From Hallella mizrahii (GTDB taxonomy: Bacteria > Bacteroidota > Bacteroidia > Bacteroidales > Bacteroidaceae): a DNA stretch of 64,000 nucleotides. The position numbers and the translations under genes are program-made. The notes beneath the pieces are model-generated. The model did no database searches. It saw only the letters and a program-made list of their open reading frames with translations, and was not told the origin of the DNA. The stretch is taken from NCBI RefSeq assembly GCF_009695775.1, contig NZ_VUNG01000008.1:38279-102278 (forward strand), given 5' to 3'. Positions 1 through 8,713 of the stretch are shown piece after piece (the first letter of the stretch is position 1; every line of letters begins with the position of its first letter).

Positions 1-48
1 ATACCCATTCCCATATTCTCTAATTAAAGTACTCATAAGATTAAAAAT

Positions 49-82
49 CCCCAATCCACAGTAATCACTACTCTGATTGGGG
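49..82. terminator. hairpin, probable terminator of an upstream gene
   Basis: CCCCAATC (49-56) pairs with GATTGGGG (75-82) around an 18-nt loop. T-rich sequence follows on + and an A-rich stretch precedes it, so it could serve transcripts from either side. No gene of the window ends here, so it probably belongs to an operon left of the window. Confidence 0.5.
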
Positions 83-198
83 CCTTTAACCTTTTAAAAA
101 AACTAACCTTAACCTATTGAAATGAATCTATGTTGCAAATATAGCATTTTTCTTTCAAAGTATTGTCAATATTTCGGTAAATTTAATAAAAATCTTCA

Positions 199-214
199 TG
201 GCACGCTTTTTGCA
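199..214 (+). promoter_or_regulatory. sigma-54 (-24/-12) type promoter of htpG
   Basis: TGGCACG (199-205), a 4-nt spacer and TTGCA (210-214) match the sigma-54 consensus TGGCACG-N4-TTGCA at every position. The -12 GC lies at 212-213, predicting a start near 225, about 24 nt before the htpG ATG. No TAnnTTTG housekeeping motif is seen in the 200 bp before htpG. An enhancer-binding activator would be required; none is encoded in the window. Confidence 0.6.
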
Positions 215-248
215 TTTTTATCGGCAAAAACTAAATTGAAAGCATACC

Positions 249-2306
249 ATGAAAAAAGGTAATATTGGGGTTACTACTGAGAACATCTTCCCCGTCATCA
301 AAAAGTTCTTGTATTCCGATCATGAGATCTTCCTTCGTGAAATGGTCTCCAACGCTGTTGATGCTACTCAGAAACTGAAGACGCTGGCACAGAAAGGCGA
401 CTTCAAGGGTGAGCTCGGTGACCTGACGATCCACGTCAAACTCGACAAAGACGCCAAGACGCTCACCATCAGCGACCGTGGACTCGGTATGACTGCTGAG
501 GAAATCGACAAATACATCAACCAGATCGCTTTCTCGGGGGTCACTGACTTCCTGACGAAATACAAGGATGAGGCTAATGCTATCATCGGACACTTCGGAC
601 TGGGATTCTACTCCAGCTTCATGGTTTCTGACAAGGTTGAGATCATCACCAAGAGCTATCAAGAGGGTGCTAAGGCCATGCACTGGACTTGCGACGGCTC
701 GCCAGAATTCACCCTTGAGGAGACCGAGAAGGAAGACCGCGGTACCGACATTGTGCTGCACATCGCTGACGATTGCAAGGAATTTCTTGAGAAGACGCGT
801 ATCACCGCCTTGCTCAACAAGTATTGCAAGTTCATGGCAGTGCCCATTGCCTTTGGAAAAAAGACAGAATGGAAAGACGGCAAGGAGGTGGAAACGCAGG
901 AAGACAACATCATCAACAGCGTGGAACCTTTGTGGACCAAGACGCCGTCAACACTGAAAGATGAGGACTATAAGAACTTCTACCGTACACTCTATCCGAT
1001 GCAGGACGAACCCCTGTTCTGGATTCACCTTAACGTAGATTTCCCGTTCCATCTGACGGGTATCCTCTATTTCCCGCGCGTCCACAGCAACCTCGACTTG
1101 CAGCGCAACAAGATCCAGCTCTATTGCAATCAGGTCTTTGTCACCGACCAGGTAGAGGGTATCGTGCCTGACTTCCTCACACTGCTCCATGGCGTCATCG
1201 ACTCACCGGACATTCCACTGAACGTCAGCCGCAGCTATCTGCAGAGCGACGCCAACGTGAAGAAGATCTCGACCTACATCACCAAGAAGGTCGCTGACCG
1301 ACTGCAGCAGACGTTCAAAGACGACCGCAAGGACTACGAGGCTAAGTGGGACGATTTGAAGCTCTTCATCAACTACGGAATGCTCTCGCAGGAGGACTTC
1401 TACGACCGTGCCAAGGATTTTGCCCTGTTTAAGGATATCAACGGCAAGTACTTCACTATGGAGGAGTACAAGACGCTCATCAAGGACAACCAGACCGACA
1501 AGAACGGTGACCTCGTATACCTCTATGCCACCGACAAGAACGACCAGTACTCTTATATCAAGGCCGCTGAGGACAAGGGCTACAGCGTGCTGTTGATGGA
1601 CGGCCAGCTCGACATGCCGATGGTGTCGATGCTCGAACAGAAACTGGAGAAGAGCCGCTTCGCACGTGTCGACGCAGATATCATCGACCGTCTCATCCAG
1701 AAGGAAGACGCGAAGAAAAGTGCTTTGGAGGCCGACGACCGTGACAAACTGGCAGAGGTGTTCCGCTCTCAGATGCCTGTTGACAGCAAGGCAACCTTCA
1801 ACGTCGACATGGAGGCACTCGGCGAGCAGGCTCAGCCGGTGCTGATCACCGAGAGTGAGTATATGCGTCGTATGAAGGATATGAGCCACTTCCAGCCGGG
1901 CATGAGCTTCTACGGTCAGATGCCGGACAGCTATACGGTGGTGCTCAATACCGACCACGCTCTCGTGAAAGAGGTGCTCGACGAAACCCGCAAGGCCACC
2001 GACGAGACCTTGAAGCCGATCGAGAGTGAGCTCAAGGGACAGCAGGCACGTCTCGCCGCTTTGCATCAGAGCCAAAGCAAGAAAAAGGCCGAGGAGATCA
2101 CCAAGGAGGAAAAAGACGATCTCGAAAAAACCGAGAAAGCTGTCAATGAGCAGCGTGACAAGAAAAACAAAGTCCTCTGCGACTATGCCAAGGACAACAA
2201 GATCGTGCATCAGCTCATCGATCTGGCTCTCCTGCAGAACGGTATGCTCAAGGGCAAAGCCCTCGACGAGTTCCTCAAGAGATCAGTGGAGATGATCAAG
2301 AAGTAA
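249..2306 (+). CDS. htpG: molecular chaperone HtpG (Hsp90)
   Basis: Cytosolic ATP-dependent Hsp90 chaperone, 685 aa, the usual length for Bacteroidota HtpG. The GHKL ATP-binding N-domain is clear: SNAVDA (34-39) carries the Mg-binding Asn, DRGLGM (76-81) the adenine-contact Asp and glycines, and GHFGLGFYSSF (114-124) the ATP lid and glycine loop. The middle domain has NVSRSYLQ (325-332), whose Arg328 corresponds to the gamma-phosphate-contacting Arg. The C-terminal part is Lys/Glu-rich and probably forms the dimerisation region. Monocistronic: own promoter, then a repeat tract and a strong terminator. The ATG at 249 fits family N-termini. Unusually, the only recognisable promoter is sigma-54 type. 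Confidence 0.97.
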   Translation: MKKGNIGVTTENIFPVIKKFLYSDHEIFLREMVSNAVDATQKLKTLAQKGDFKGELGDLTIHVKLDKDAKTLTISDRGLGMTAEEIDKYINQIAFSGVTDFLTKYKDEANAIIGHFGLGFYSSFMVSDKVEIITKSYQEGAKAMHWTCDGSPEFTLEETEKEDRGTDIVLHIADDCKEFLEKTRITALLNKYCKFMAVPIAFGKKTEWKDGKEVETQEDNIINSVEPLWTKTPSTLKDEDYKNFYRTLYPMQDEPLFWIHLNVDFPFHLTGILYFPRVHSNLDLQRNKIQLYCNQVFVTDQVEGIVPDFLTLLHGVIDSPDIPLNVSRSYLQSDANVKKISTYITKKVADRLQQTFKDDRKDYEAKWDDLKLFINYGMLSQEDFYDRAKDFALFKDINGKYFTMEEYKTLIKDNQTDKNGDLVYLYATDKNDQYSYIKAAEDKGYSVLLMDGQLDMPMVSMLEQKLEKSRFARVDADIIDRLIQKEDAKKSALEADDRDKLAEVFRSQMPVDSKATFNVDMEALGEQAQPVLITESEYMRRMKDMSHFQPGMSFYGQMPDSYTVVLNTDHALVKEVLDETRKATDETLKPIESELKGQQARLAALHQSQSKKKAEEITKEEKDDLEKTEKAVNEQRDKKNKVLCDYAKDNKIVHQLIDLALLQNGMLKGKALDEFLKRSVEMIKK

Positions 2307-2332
2307 AAGACCAGCCTCTCTTCTCCCCCAGC

Positions 2333-2363
2333 CCCCGTCCTCTCCCCAAGGGAAAGGACGGGG
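2333..2363. other. GC-rich hairpin after htpG
   Basis: CCCCGTCCT (2333-2341) pairs with AGGACGGGG (2355-2363). No T-run follows, so it is a weak terminator or an mRNA 3'-end stabiliser. It lies 26 bp after the htpG stop. Confidence 0.4.
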
Positions 2364-2442
2364 ATCTGCACACCACTGACACCTTTGTGGAGGAGACTGC
2401 GGGGAGAATGTTTCGGGAGATGATGATGATTGAGCGATGGAG

Positions 2443-2545
2443 GTCTATGGCTCCTATAGTGTCTCTGGTTTCTATAATCTCTATGGGATTCTATAGTTAC
2501 TATGGTCTCTATAGCTTCTATGGCTCTATAAGCTCTATGGTTGTC
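2443..2545. repeat. degenerate 9-bp tandem repeat, TCTATRG-type
   Basis: Roughly a dozen consecutive imperfect units of the form tctatrgbt, alternating CTATAG and CTATGG, fill this stretch between htpG and its terminator. The period is a multiple of three, so the + strand stays open here (frame of 2387-2653). The residues encoded are low-complexity Ser/Tyr/Met/Ile, with no recognisable protein, so I do not call a gene. Confidence 0.6.
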
Positions 2546-2559
2546 ATCCCCTCTATATC

Positions 2560-2606
2560 AGCCTCTGCGCTTCTGTCTTTTCATTCAGCAGCGCAGAGGC
2601 TTTTTT
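2560..2606 (+). terminator. rho-independent terminator (htpG transcript)
   Basis: AGCCTCTGCGC (2560-2570) pairs perfectly with GCGCAGAGGCT (2591-2601) and is followed by a T-run. It separates the htpG unit from the tRNA genes. Confidence 0.85.
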
Positions 2607-2635
2607 GTGCCCTTACACTTTTTTCTTGCCAAAAG

Positions 2636-2667
2636 TTTGGTGGGATGAAATAATTGTGTTACCTTTG
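2636..2667 (+). promoter_or_regulatory. tRNA-Val promoter (-33/-7)
   Basis: TTTG (2636-2639) and TACCTTTG (2660-2667) are 20 bp apart, matching the Bacteroidetes housekeeping promoter. The -7 motif ends 19 bp before the first tRNA. Confidence 0.75.
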
Positions 2668-2686
2668 CACCCGCAATCCGAGATAG

Positions 2687-2761
2687 GGGCGTTTAGCTCA
2701 GTTGGTTTAGAGCATCTGCCTTACAAGCAGAGGGTCGGCGGTTCGAATCCGTCAACGCCCA
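2687..2761 (+). tRNA. tRNA-Val(TAC), copy 1
   Basis: Full cloverleaf: acceptor GGGCGTT/AACGCCC, anticodon stem TCTGC/GCAGA with loop CTTACAA (anticodon TAC), T-loop TTCGAAT, discriminator A. The CCA end is not encoded, since ACG follows. First of two identical genes transcribed together. Confidence 0.95.
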
Positions 2762-2810
2762 CGTAGGGGTGGTCCCTGTAGTCCTTCGGGATTGCGGGGA
2801 TTTTTATATC

Positions 2811-2885
2811 GGGCGTTTAGCTCAGTTGGTTTAGAGCATCTGCCTTACAAGCAGAGGGTCGGCGGTTCGAATCCGTCAACGCCCA
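2811..2885 (+). tRNA. tRNA-Val(TAC), copy 2
   Basis: Identical over its whole length to the gene 49 bp upstream, with the same TAC anticodon and no encoded CCA. The perfect identity points to recent duplication or gene conversion, and to a shared precursor. Confidence 0.95.
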
Positions 2886-3119
2886 CGTCAAAGCACTTTG
2901 ACACACGTTTCAGCATACTTCTTTTTGAAAAACAGTCGTGATCGGTGATCCGTATACAGCGTGGTTGCTTGTGTGTGGGTGATACGTTGGTTTGGTTCTC
3001 TGTGCTTCTGCTGTGCAAAAGTGCTCGAGCCTCATCGTCGCTCGCCTCTTGTGGCTCGCTTTTCCTCGCTCGTTTTCTTTCTTTTCTCCTTTTTAATTAT
3101 CTTTTTCATAACACTGTGA
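2886..3119. other. intergenic region tRNA-Val to purB, no gene seen
   Basis: No convincing coding potential. An open frame from 2945 yields a Leu/Ser-rich sequence without recognisable motifs. A CTCG-rich, low-complexity part lies around 3020-3075. The purB promoter follows. Confidence 0.5.
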
Positions 3120-3148
3120 TTGGATATCGAAATAAATTAGTAATTTTG
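3120..3148 (+). promoter_or_regulatory. purB promoter
   Basis: TTGG at 3120-3123 and TAATTTTG (3141-3148, fits TAnnTTTG) are 18 bp apart from the TTG core. The -7 motif is 45 bp before the purB ATG. The gene codes for a constitutive enzyme and no operator is evident. Confidence 0.6.
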
Positions 3149-3193
3149 CACGTAGGAATATAATACGTATTATCACAGCTTATTAATAGCATT

Positions 3194-4540
3194 ATGAATC
3201 TGGATACATTGACGGCCATCTCGCCTATCGATGGTCGCTATAGAAGCAAGACAGAGCCTTTGGCCAACTACTTCTCTGAATATGCACTCATCCGCTACCG
3301 CGTACGTGTGGAGGTGGAGTATTTCATCACTCTGTGTGAGTTGCCGCTGCCGCAACTGAAGGACTTCGACCACAACCTTTTCGAACGCCTGCGGGATATC
3401 TATCGCCACTTCGATGAGAAAAGCGCACAGCGGGTCAAGGACATCGAGAAGATCACCAATCACGATGTCAAGGCCGTGGAGTATTTCATCAAGGAGCGAT
3501 TCGATGAGATTGGAGGCTTGGATGCCTACAAGGAGTTTATTCACTTTGGCCTGACATCTCAGGATATCAACAACACCAGCGTGCCACTCTCGCTCAAAGA
3601 GGCACTGCACGATGTCTACTATCCTTTGGTGGAAGAGCTCATCGCTCAGTTGCAGCAATATGCCGATGAGTGGAAAGACGTGCCCATGCTCGCCAAGACA
3701 CATGGACAGCCTGCCTCGCCCACACGCTTGGGCAAGGAAATTATGGTCTATGTCTATCGTCTGACAGAACAGCTCAACAGTCTGAAGGCCTGCAAGATTA
3801 CTGCTAAGTTCGGGGGCGCTACGGGCAACTTCAATGCCCACCATGTGGCTTATCCCAACTATGACTGGAAGGCTTTTGCCAACCGCTTCGTCAGTGAGAA
3901 ACTCGGCTTGGAGCGTGAGCAGTGGACCACACAGATCAGTAACTATGACTATCTCGGCGCCATCTTCGATGCTATGCGCCGCATCAATACCATCATCATC
4001 GATCTCGACCGCGACTTCTGGATGTATATCTCCATGGACTACTTCAAGCAGAAGATCAAGAAGGGAGAGGTCGGCTCCAGTGCCATGCCGCATAAGGTCA
4101 ATCCGATCGACTACGAAAACAGTGAGGGTAACCTTGGCATCTCCAACGCTATCTTGCAGTTCCTCGCTGCCAAGTTGCCGGTGAGCCGCCTGCAGCGTGA
4201 CCTTACCGACTCTACCGTGCTCCGCAATGTCGGCGTGCCCATGGGGCACAGCGTCATCGCTATTGAGAGCACATTGAAAGGCCTTCGTAAACTCATCCTC
4301 CATGAAGAGAAGATGACAGAGGACTTGAACAATACCTGGGCCGTGGTGGCTGAGGCTATCCAGACTATCCTGCGCCGTGAGGGATATCCACATCCCTATG
4401 AGGCTCTGAAAGCGCTGACCCGCACCAACAACGTGATGACGGAGCAGACCATCCACGACTTCATTCAGACACTCAACGTCAGTGATGACGTGAAGGCTGA
4501 GCTGATGGCGATCACACCGATGAACTACACGGGTATGTAA
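3194..4540 (+). CDS. purB: adenylosuccinate lyase
   Basis: Cytosolic fumarase/aspartase-superfamily lyase, 448 aa. It cleaves SAICAR to AICAR and adenylosuccinate to AMP, both releasing fumarate, so it acts twice in purine synthesis. The superfamily signature GSSAMPHKVNP lies near residues 294-304, and the TSQD segment (around residues 120-123) matches the substrate loop. Length and sequence style fit the longer E. coli-type PurB class. Single gene with its own promoter and a 112-bp gap to the next gene. Other purine genes are elsewhere, except purD at 34328-35596. Confidence 0.95.
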   Translation: MNLDTLTAISPIDGRYRSKTEPLANYFSEYALIRYRVRVEVEYFITLCELPLPQLKDFDHNLFERLRDIYRHFDEKSAQRVKDIEKITNHDVKAVEYFIKERFDEIGGLDAYKEFIHFGLTSQDINNTSVPLSLKEALHDVYYPLVEELIAQLQQYADEWKDVPMLAKTHGQPASPTRLGKEIMVYVYRLTEQLNSLKACKITAKFGGATGNFNAHHVAYPNYDWKAFANRFVSEKLGLEREQWTTQISNYDYLGAIFDAMRRINTIIIDLDRDFWMYISMDYFKQKIKKGEVGSSAMPHKVNPIDYENSEGNLGISNAILQFLAAKLPVSRLQRDLTDSTVLRNVGVPMGHSVIAIESTLKGLRKLILHEEKMTEDLNNTWAVVAEAIQTILRREGYPHPYEALKALTRTNNVMTEQTIHDFIQTLNVSDDVKAELMAITPMNYTGM

Positions 4541-4652
4541 TCGCACGTCTAAAGATTTGTTTTCATATTACACATTATTATAATATCATTTTTAGAGTAT
4601 CATTTTCAAGAGTATTAACAAGTAAGCCGAGAGGCTACACAATGTAACTATT

Positions 4653-6140
4653 ATGGCAGAAGAATTAGAAAAGAACACACAGGATTCGTCCGTACAGCCT
4701 AAGCAGAGTAGCGATGCAAGCCGTGAAGGCTATCGTCCGCAACAGGGTTATCAGAGAGATTACGTCAATGGCCGCGTACAGCGTCCACGTATTCATACAC
4801 AGCGCACTTTCAGCTCTGACAAGAGTGCCAGCCGTGACGAGGGCAGCAGCTTCCGTCCCGAAGGCTTCGGCGCTGGCTTGATGGGTGGAGAACAGCGCCC
4901 GCGCAACAGCTATCAGCAGCGTCAGGGTGGCTACCAACCGCGTCAGCAAGGCGGCTATCAGTCACGTCAGGGTGGCTATCAGCCGCGTCCGCGCTACAAC
5001 AACAATAATGAAGAGGGTGGCTACCAACGCGAAGGCGGTTATCAGCCACGTCAGCAGGGTGGATATCAACCGCGTCAGCAGGGTGGCTATCAACCACGCC
5101 AGCAGGGCGGCTATCAGCCACGCCAGCAGGGCGGATACCAGCCCCGTCAGCAGGGCGGCTATCGCCAGCAGGGACAGGGTGGCTATCAGCCCCGTCAGCA
5201 GGGCGGTTATCGTCAGCAGGGACAGGGTGGTTACCAGCCCCGTCAGCAGGGCGGCTATCGCCAGCAGGGCGGTTATCGTCAGCAGGGACAGGGCGGATAC
5301 AACCGTCAGGGCGGCTATAACCGTCAGGGCGGCTATGGACAGCACCGTCCGGGATATGATCCCAATGCTAAGTACAGCATGAAGAAGCGCATCGAGTACA
5401 AGGAGGAGAACATCGACCCGAACGAGCCGATTCGCCTGAACAAGTACTTGGCCAACGCCGGCGTCTGCTCTCGCCGTGAGGCAGATGAGTTCATCCAGGC
5501 AGGTGTGGTGACAGTCAACGACAAGGTGGTTACCGAGCTCGGTACCAAGGTACTTCGCTCCGATGTCGTGAAGTTCCACGATCAGCCTGTCACACTCGAG
5601 AAGAAAGTATATGTGCTGCTTAACAAGCCTAAGGACTATGTCACTACCAGCGACGATCCTCAGCAGCGCAAGACAGTGATGGATCTCGTCAAGGATGCAT
5701 GTCCGGAGCGTATCTATCCTGTTGGCCGTCTGGACCGCAACACCACCGGTGTGCTGTTGTTGACCAACGACGGTGAGCTGGCCAGCAAACTGACACATCC
5801 TAAGTTCCTCAAGAAGAAAGTCTATCACGTCTTCCTCGACAAGAATGTGGCAGCAGAGGATCTGCAGAAGATCGCTGAGGGCATTGAACTCGAGGATGGA
5901 GAGGTACATGCCGACGCTATCGAGTATGCCGACGACCGTGACCACAGCCAAGTGGGCATTGAGATCCATAGCGGCAAGAACCGCATTGTGCGCCGTATCT
6001 TTGAGAGTCTGGGCTACCGTGTCGTGAAGCTCGACCGCGTGCAGTTTGCCGGACTGACCAAGAAGAACGTACGCCGCGGCGACTGGCGCTTCCTCACCGA
6101 GAAAGAGGTGGAGATGCTGCGCAGTGGCATGTTTGAGTAA
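4653..6140 (+). CDS. RluB/RsuA-type rRNA pseudouridine synthase with repetitive N-terminal tail
   Basis: 495 aa in two unlike halves. Residues ~90-230 are a low-complexity tail of GGYQPRQQ-type units plus RQQGQGGY variants, rich in Gln, Gly, Tyr and Arg. From ~257 a canonical enzyme begins: an S4 RNA-binding domain (IRLNKYLANAGVCSRREAD) then the pseudouridine synthase domain with catalytic Asp361 in VGRLDRNTTGVLLLTNDG. It probably isomerises a uridine of 23S rRNA (RluB-like) or 16S rRNA (RsuA-like); I cannot tell which. E. coli RsuA is about half this length, so the tail is an added, probably disordered module that may bind RNA. A second enzyme here (39233-40759) also has a repetitive basic tail. 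Confidence 0.9.
   Translation: MAEELEKNTQDSSVQPKQSSDASREGYRPQQGYQRDYVNGRVQRPRIHTQRTFSSDKSASRDEGSSFRPEGFGAGLMGGEQRPRNSYQQRQGGYQPRQQGGYQSRQGGYQPRPRYNNNNEEGGYQREGGYQPRQQGGYQPRQQGGYQPRQQGGYQPRQQGGYQPRQQGGYRQQGQGGYQPRQQGGYRQQGQGGYQPRQQGGYRQQGGYRQQGQGGYNRQGGYNRQGGYGQHRPGYDPNAKYSMKKRIEYKEENIDPNEPIRLNKYLANAGVCSRREADEFIQAGVVTVNDKVVTELGTKVLRSDVVKFHDQPVTLEKKVYVLLNKPKDYVTTSDDPQQRKTVMDLVKDACPERIYPVGRLDRNTTGVLLLTNDGELASKLTHPKFLKKKVYHVFLDKNVAAEDLQKIAEGIELEDGEVHADAIEYADDRDHSQVGIEIHSGKNRIVRRIFESLGYRVVKLDRVQFAGLTKKNVRRGDWRFLTEKEVEMLRSGMFE
4927..5336 (+). repeat. in-frame 24-bp-type coding repeats (GGYQPRQQ)
   Basis: Tandem, mostly 24-bp units encoding GGYQPRQQ, with shorter GGYRQQ and GGYNRQ variants, repeat in frame inside the pseudouridine synthase gene. 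Units differ at synonymous positions (ggc/ggt/gga, tat/tac), so they are maintained at protein level. Copy number may vary between strains. Confidence 0.85.
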
Positions 6141-6187
6141 TGAGAGTGAGTGAACAGTATGTTTGAATCAACAAAGAGAGACATATC

Positions 6188-7579
6188 ATGAGTAGAACAA
6201 AAGTGGTTGATGCCCTGCGGAGCACCGACTTTGGAAAAGAGATGACTGTCAAAGGCTGGGTGCGCTCGCATCGTAGCAGCAAGGCGGTGGACTTCATTGC
6301 CTTGAACGACGGTTCGACCATTAAGAACATTCAGATTGTCGTTGACCCCTCAACGGTAGATGAGGAGTTGCTCAAGAGCATCACTACCGGTGCGTGCATT
6401 CGTGCTACCGGTAAGCTCGTCGAGAGCCAGGGCAAAGGACAGACCTGCGAGATCCAGGCTTCCGAACTGGAGCTCTACGGTGGTTGCCCAAGCGACTATC
6501 CTATGCAGAAGAAGGGACAGAGCTTCGAGTATATGCGTCAGTACGCTCACCTGCGTCTGCGCACAAACACTTTTGGCGCTGTCTTCCGCATTCGCCATAA
6601 CATGGCTATCGCCATCCATAAGTATTTCCATGACCATGGCTTCTACTACTTCAACACGCCGCTGATCACAGCCAGCGATGCTGAGGGTGCCGGTTCGATG
6701 TTTCAGGTGACTACTCTTGACCTTGACCGTGTGGCCAAGAGCGGTAAGGTGGAGTACGACAAAGACTTCTTCGGACGTAAGACCAACCTCACCGTGAGCG
6801 GTCAGCTCGAGGGTGAGCTCGGCGCTACTGCCTTGGGTGCCATCTACACCTTTGGCCCTACCTTCCGTGCGGAGAACAGTAACACGCCGCGCCACTTGGC
6901 AGAGTTCTGGATGATAGAGCCGGAGGTTGCCTTCATCGACAAGGATGAGCTGATGGATCTTGAGGAAGACTTCATCAAGTACTGCGTGAAGTGGGCTTTG
7001 GACAACTGCAAGGACGACTTGGAGTTCCTCAACAAGATGATCGACAAGACGCTGATCGCTACACTGGAGTCTGTCATCAAGGAGGACTTTGTGCGCCTGC
7101 CTTATACCGAGGGAATCCGCATCCTTGAGCAGGCTGTCAAGGATGGACACAAGTTTGAATTCCCTGTCACCGGTTGGGGCATGGATCTCAGCAGTGAACA
7201 TGAGCGTTACCTCGTAGAGCAGCACTTCAAGCGTCCGGTGATCATGACCGACTATCCTTCCGAGATCAAGGCGTTCTATATGAAGAAGAATGCCGACGGT
7301 AAGACGATGCAGGGAACTGACGTGCTCTTCCCCCGCATTGGCGAGATCATCGGCGGTTCGGTCCGTGAGGAGAACTATCAGAAGCTGCTCGATGAGATCG
7401 AGGCACGCGGCATGGACGAGAACAACTATAAGTGGTATCTCGATACCCGCAAGTTCGGTTCTTGTCCTCATGCTGGCTTCGGCTTGGGCTTTGAGCGTCT
7501 GATTCTCTTCGTGACGGGTATGCAGAACATCCGCGACGTCATTCCTTTCCCACGTACGCCGAAGAACGCTGAGTTCTAA
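6188..7579 (+). CDS. asnS: asparaginyl-tRNA synthetase
   Basis: Class IIb aminoacyl-tRNA synthetase, 463 aa (E. coli has 466), charging tRNA-Asn with Asn in the cytosol. The N-terminal OB-fold anticodon-binding domain spans residues ~15-110. Class II motif 2 is seen as [25 protein letters not shown] sequence from residue 226, and motif 3 as GFGLGFERL (430-438). It follows the pseudouridine synthase gene by 47 bp in the same direction and may be co-transcribed. No T-box or leader structure is seen. Confidence 0.96.
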   Translation: MSRTKVVDALRSTDFGKEMTVKGWVRSHRSSKAVDFIALNDGSTIKNIQIVVDPSTVDEELLKSITTGACIRATGKLVESQGKGQTCEIQASELELYGGCPSDYPMQKKGQSFEYMRQYAHLRLRTNTFGAVFRIRHNMAIAIHKYFHDHGFYYFNTPLITASDAEGAGSMFQVTTLDLDRVAKSGKVEYDKDFFGRKTNLTVSGQLEGELGATALGAIYTFGPTFRAENSNTPRHLAEFWMIEPEVAFIDKDELMDLEEDFIKYCVKWALDNCKDDLEFLNKMIDKTLIATLESVIKEDFVRLPYTEGIRILEQAVKDGHKFEFPVTGWGMDLSSEHERYLVEQHFKRPVIMTDYPSEIKAFYMKKNADGKTMQGTDVLFPRIGEIIGGSVREENYQKLLDEIEARGMDENNYKWYLDTRKFGSCPHAGFGLGFERLILFVTGMQNIRDVIPFPRTPKNAEF

Positions 7580-7684
7580 TCACTGGTGGGATAAGCAAAG
7601 GCATGTACTATCGTCAGGTAAAATGCCCCACAGCATACCGAAAGCTATGCCGGGGCTGATCCCTGGCTGTAATCATACATAAAG

Positions 7685-7733
7685 AAAAGAGCCCCGGTCG
7701 ACGATGCTTTCGTAGACTGAGGCTCTTTTTGTT
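7685..7733 (+). terminator. rho-independent terminator after asnS
   Basis: AAAAGAGCC (7685-7693) pairs with GGCTCTTTT (7721-7729) and runs into a T-tract. A second, weaker GC hairpin lies just upstream, around 7620-7670. Confidence 0.75.
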
Positions 7734-7795
7734 GAATATTCCCAAAGAGACATGTATTTGCTCTCTTTGGCTGAATTATTTAATTCTGACAAGAA

Positions 7796-8713
7796 ATGAT
7801 AGAAGAAAATAGCGTAAAGACCAACTCCTTTCGTGCCTGGCTCTTGGCGGCGCGCCCCAAGACATTGACGGGAGCTGCCGTCCCGGTGATGATCGGCACG
7901 GCATTGACGGTTGCTGATCATGGATGGGAAATAGCTTGGCTGCCTTGTGTGCTGTGCTTTCTCTTTGCATTTATCATGCAGATCGATGCCAACTTTGTCA
8001 ATGACTATTTCGATTTCAAGCGTGGCAACGATGATGCGGCTACGCGTCTTGGGCCTCAGCGTGCCTGTTCGATGGGGTGGGTCACGGAAGAAGCCATGCG
8101 TAAGGCACTGCTTGTCACTACGGCTCTCGGCTGTGCCGTCGGTCTGCCGCTGGTATTGTTTGGTGGACTGGAAATGATTCTCGTCGGTGCATTGTGCGTG
8201 GTCTTCTGTTTCCTTTATACCACCAGACTCTCTTATCTGGGCTTGGGCGACATGCTCGTGCTGGTGTTCTTTGGCATTGTTCCTGTTTGCCTGACCTATT
8301 ATCTTTGTCAGCCGGAAGGTTCACGGACGGTGACGCTGACCGTGTTTCTTGCGTCGTTGGCCTGCGGCTTCGTTATCGACACCTTATTGTTAATCAACAA
8401 CAATCGCGATATCGACAATGACCGGCGTGATGGAAAAATGACGCTGGTCGTCAGAGTCGGTCATCGGGGTGGTGAGATCCTCTATTTCTTGTCCGGCATT
8501 GTCGCATTGCTGTTGAATATCGTCTTCATTGTCGAAGGGCATCTATGGGCGTTCCTTCTTCCGTTGATCGTCTATCTGCCCTTGCATACACTGGCTTTCA
8601 GCCATCTGGTGAAGATTGACCATGGACGCGAATTAAATAAGGTGTTGGGAGAAACGGCCAGGAATATGTTTCTCTTCGGCATTACTACTTCCATAGGTTT
8701 GCTCTTGTGCTAA
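7796..8713 (+). CDS. menA: 1,4-dihydroxy-2-naphthoate polyprenyltransferase
   Basis: UbiA-family membrane prenyltransferase, 305 aa, transferring a polyprenyl chain to 1,4-dihydroxy-2-naphthoate to make demethylmenaquinone, the quinone precursor of anaerobic respiration. Two Asp-rich Mg-diphosphate sites are present: NDYFDFKRGND (69-79) and RDIDNDRRDGKMTLVVR (from ~204). About eight hydrophobic helices surround them. The early RAWLLAARPKTLTGA sequence is typical of MenA rather than UbiA. Stand-alone here; no other men genes in the window. Confidence 0.93.
   Translation: MIEENSVKTNSFRAWLLAARPKTLTGAAVPVMIGTALTVADHGWEIAWLPCVLCFLFAFIMQIDANFVNDYFDFKRGNDDAATRLGPQRACSMGWVTEEAMRKALLVTTALGCAVGLPLVLFGGLEMILVGALCVVFCFLYTTRLSYLGLGDMLVLVFFGIVPVCLTYYLCQPEGSRTVTLTVFLASLACGFVIDTLLLINNNRDIDNDRRDGKMTLVVRVGHRGGEILYFLSGIVALLLNIVFIVEGHLWAFLLPLIVYLPLHTLAFSHLVKIDHGRELNKVLGETARNMFLFGITTSIGLLLC

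Noticed and set aside
1203..2210. 335-codon minus frame inside htpG
   Set aside because: Shadow of a conserved chaperone gene, without signals of its own.
2387..2653. 88-codon + frame after htpG
   Set aside because: Runs through the 9-bp repeat and the terminator hairpin; composition is repeat-derived.
4962..5969. 335-codon minus frame opposite the pseudouridine synthase repeats
   Set aside because: Its Leu/Thr/Ala repeats simply mirror the in-frame GGYQPRQQ units; the + protein has a complete catalytic domain.
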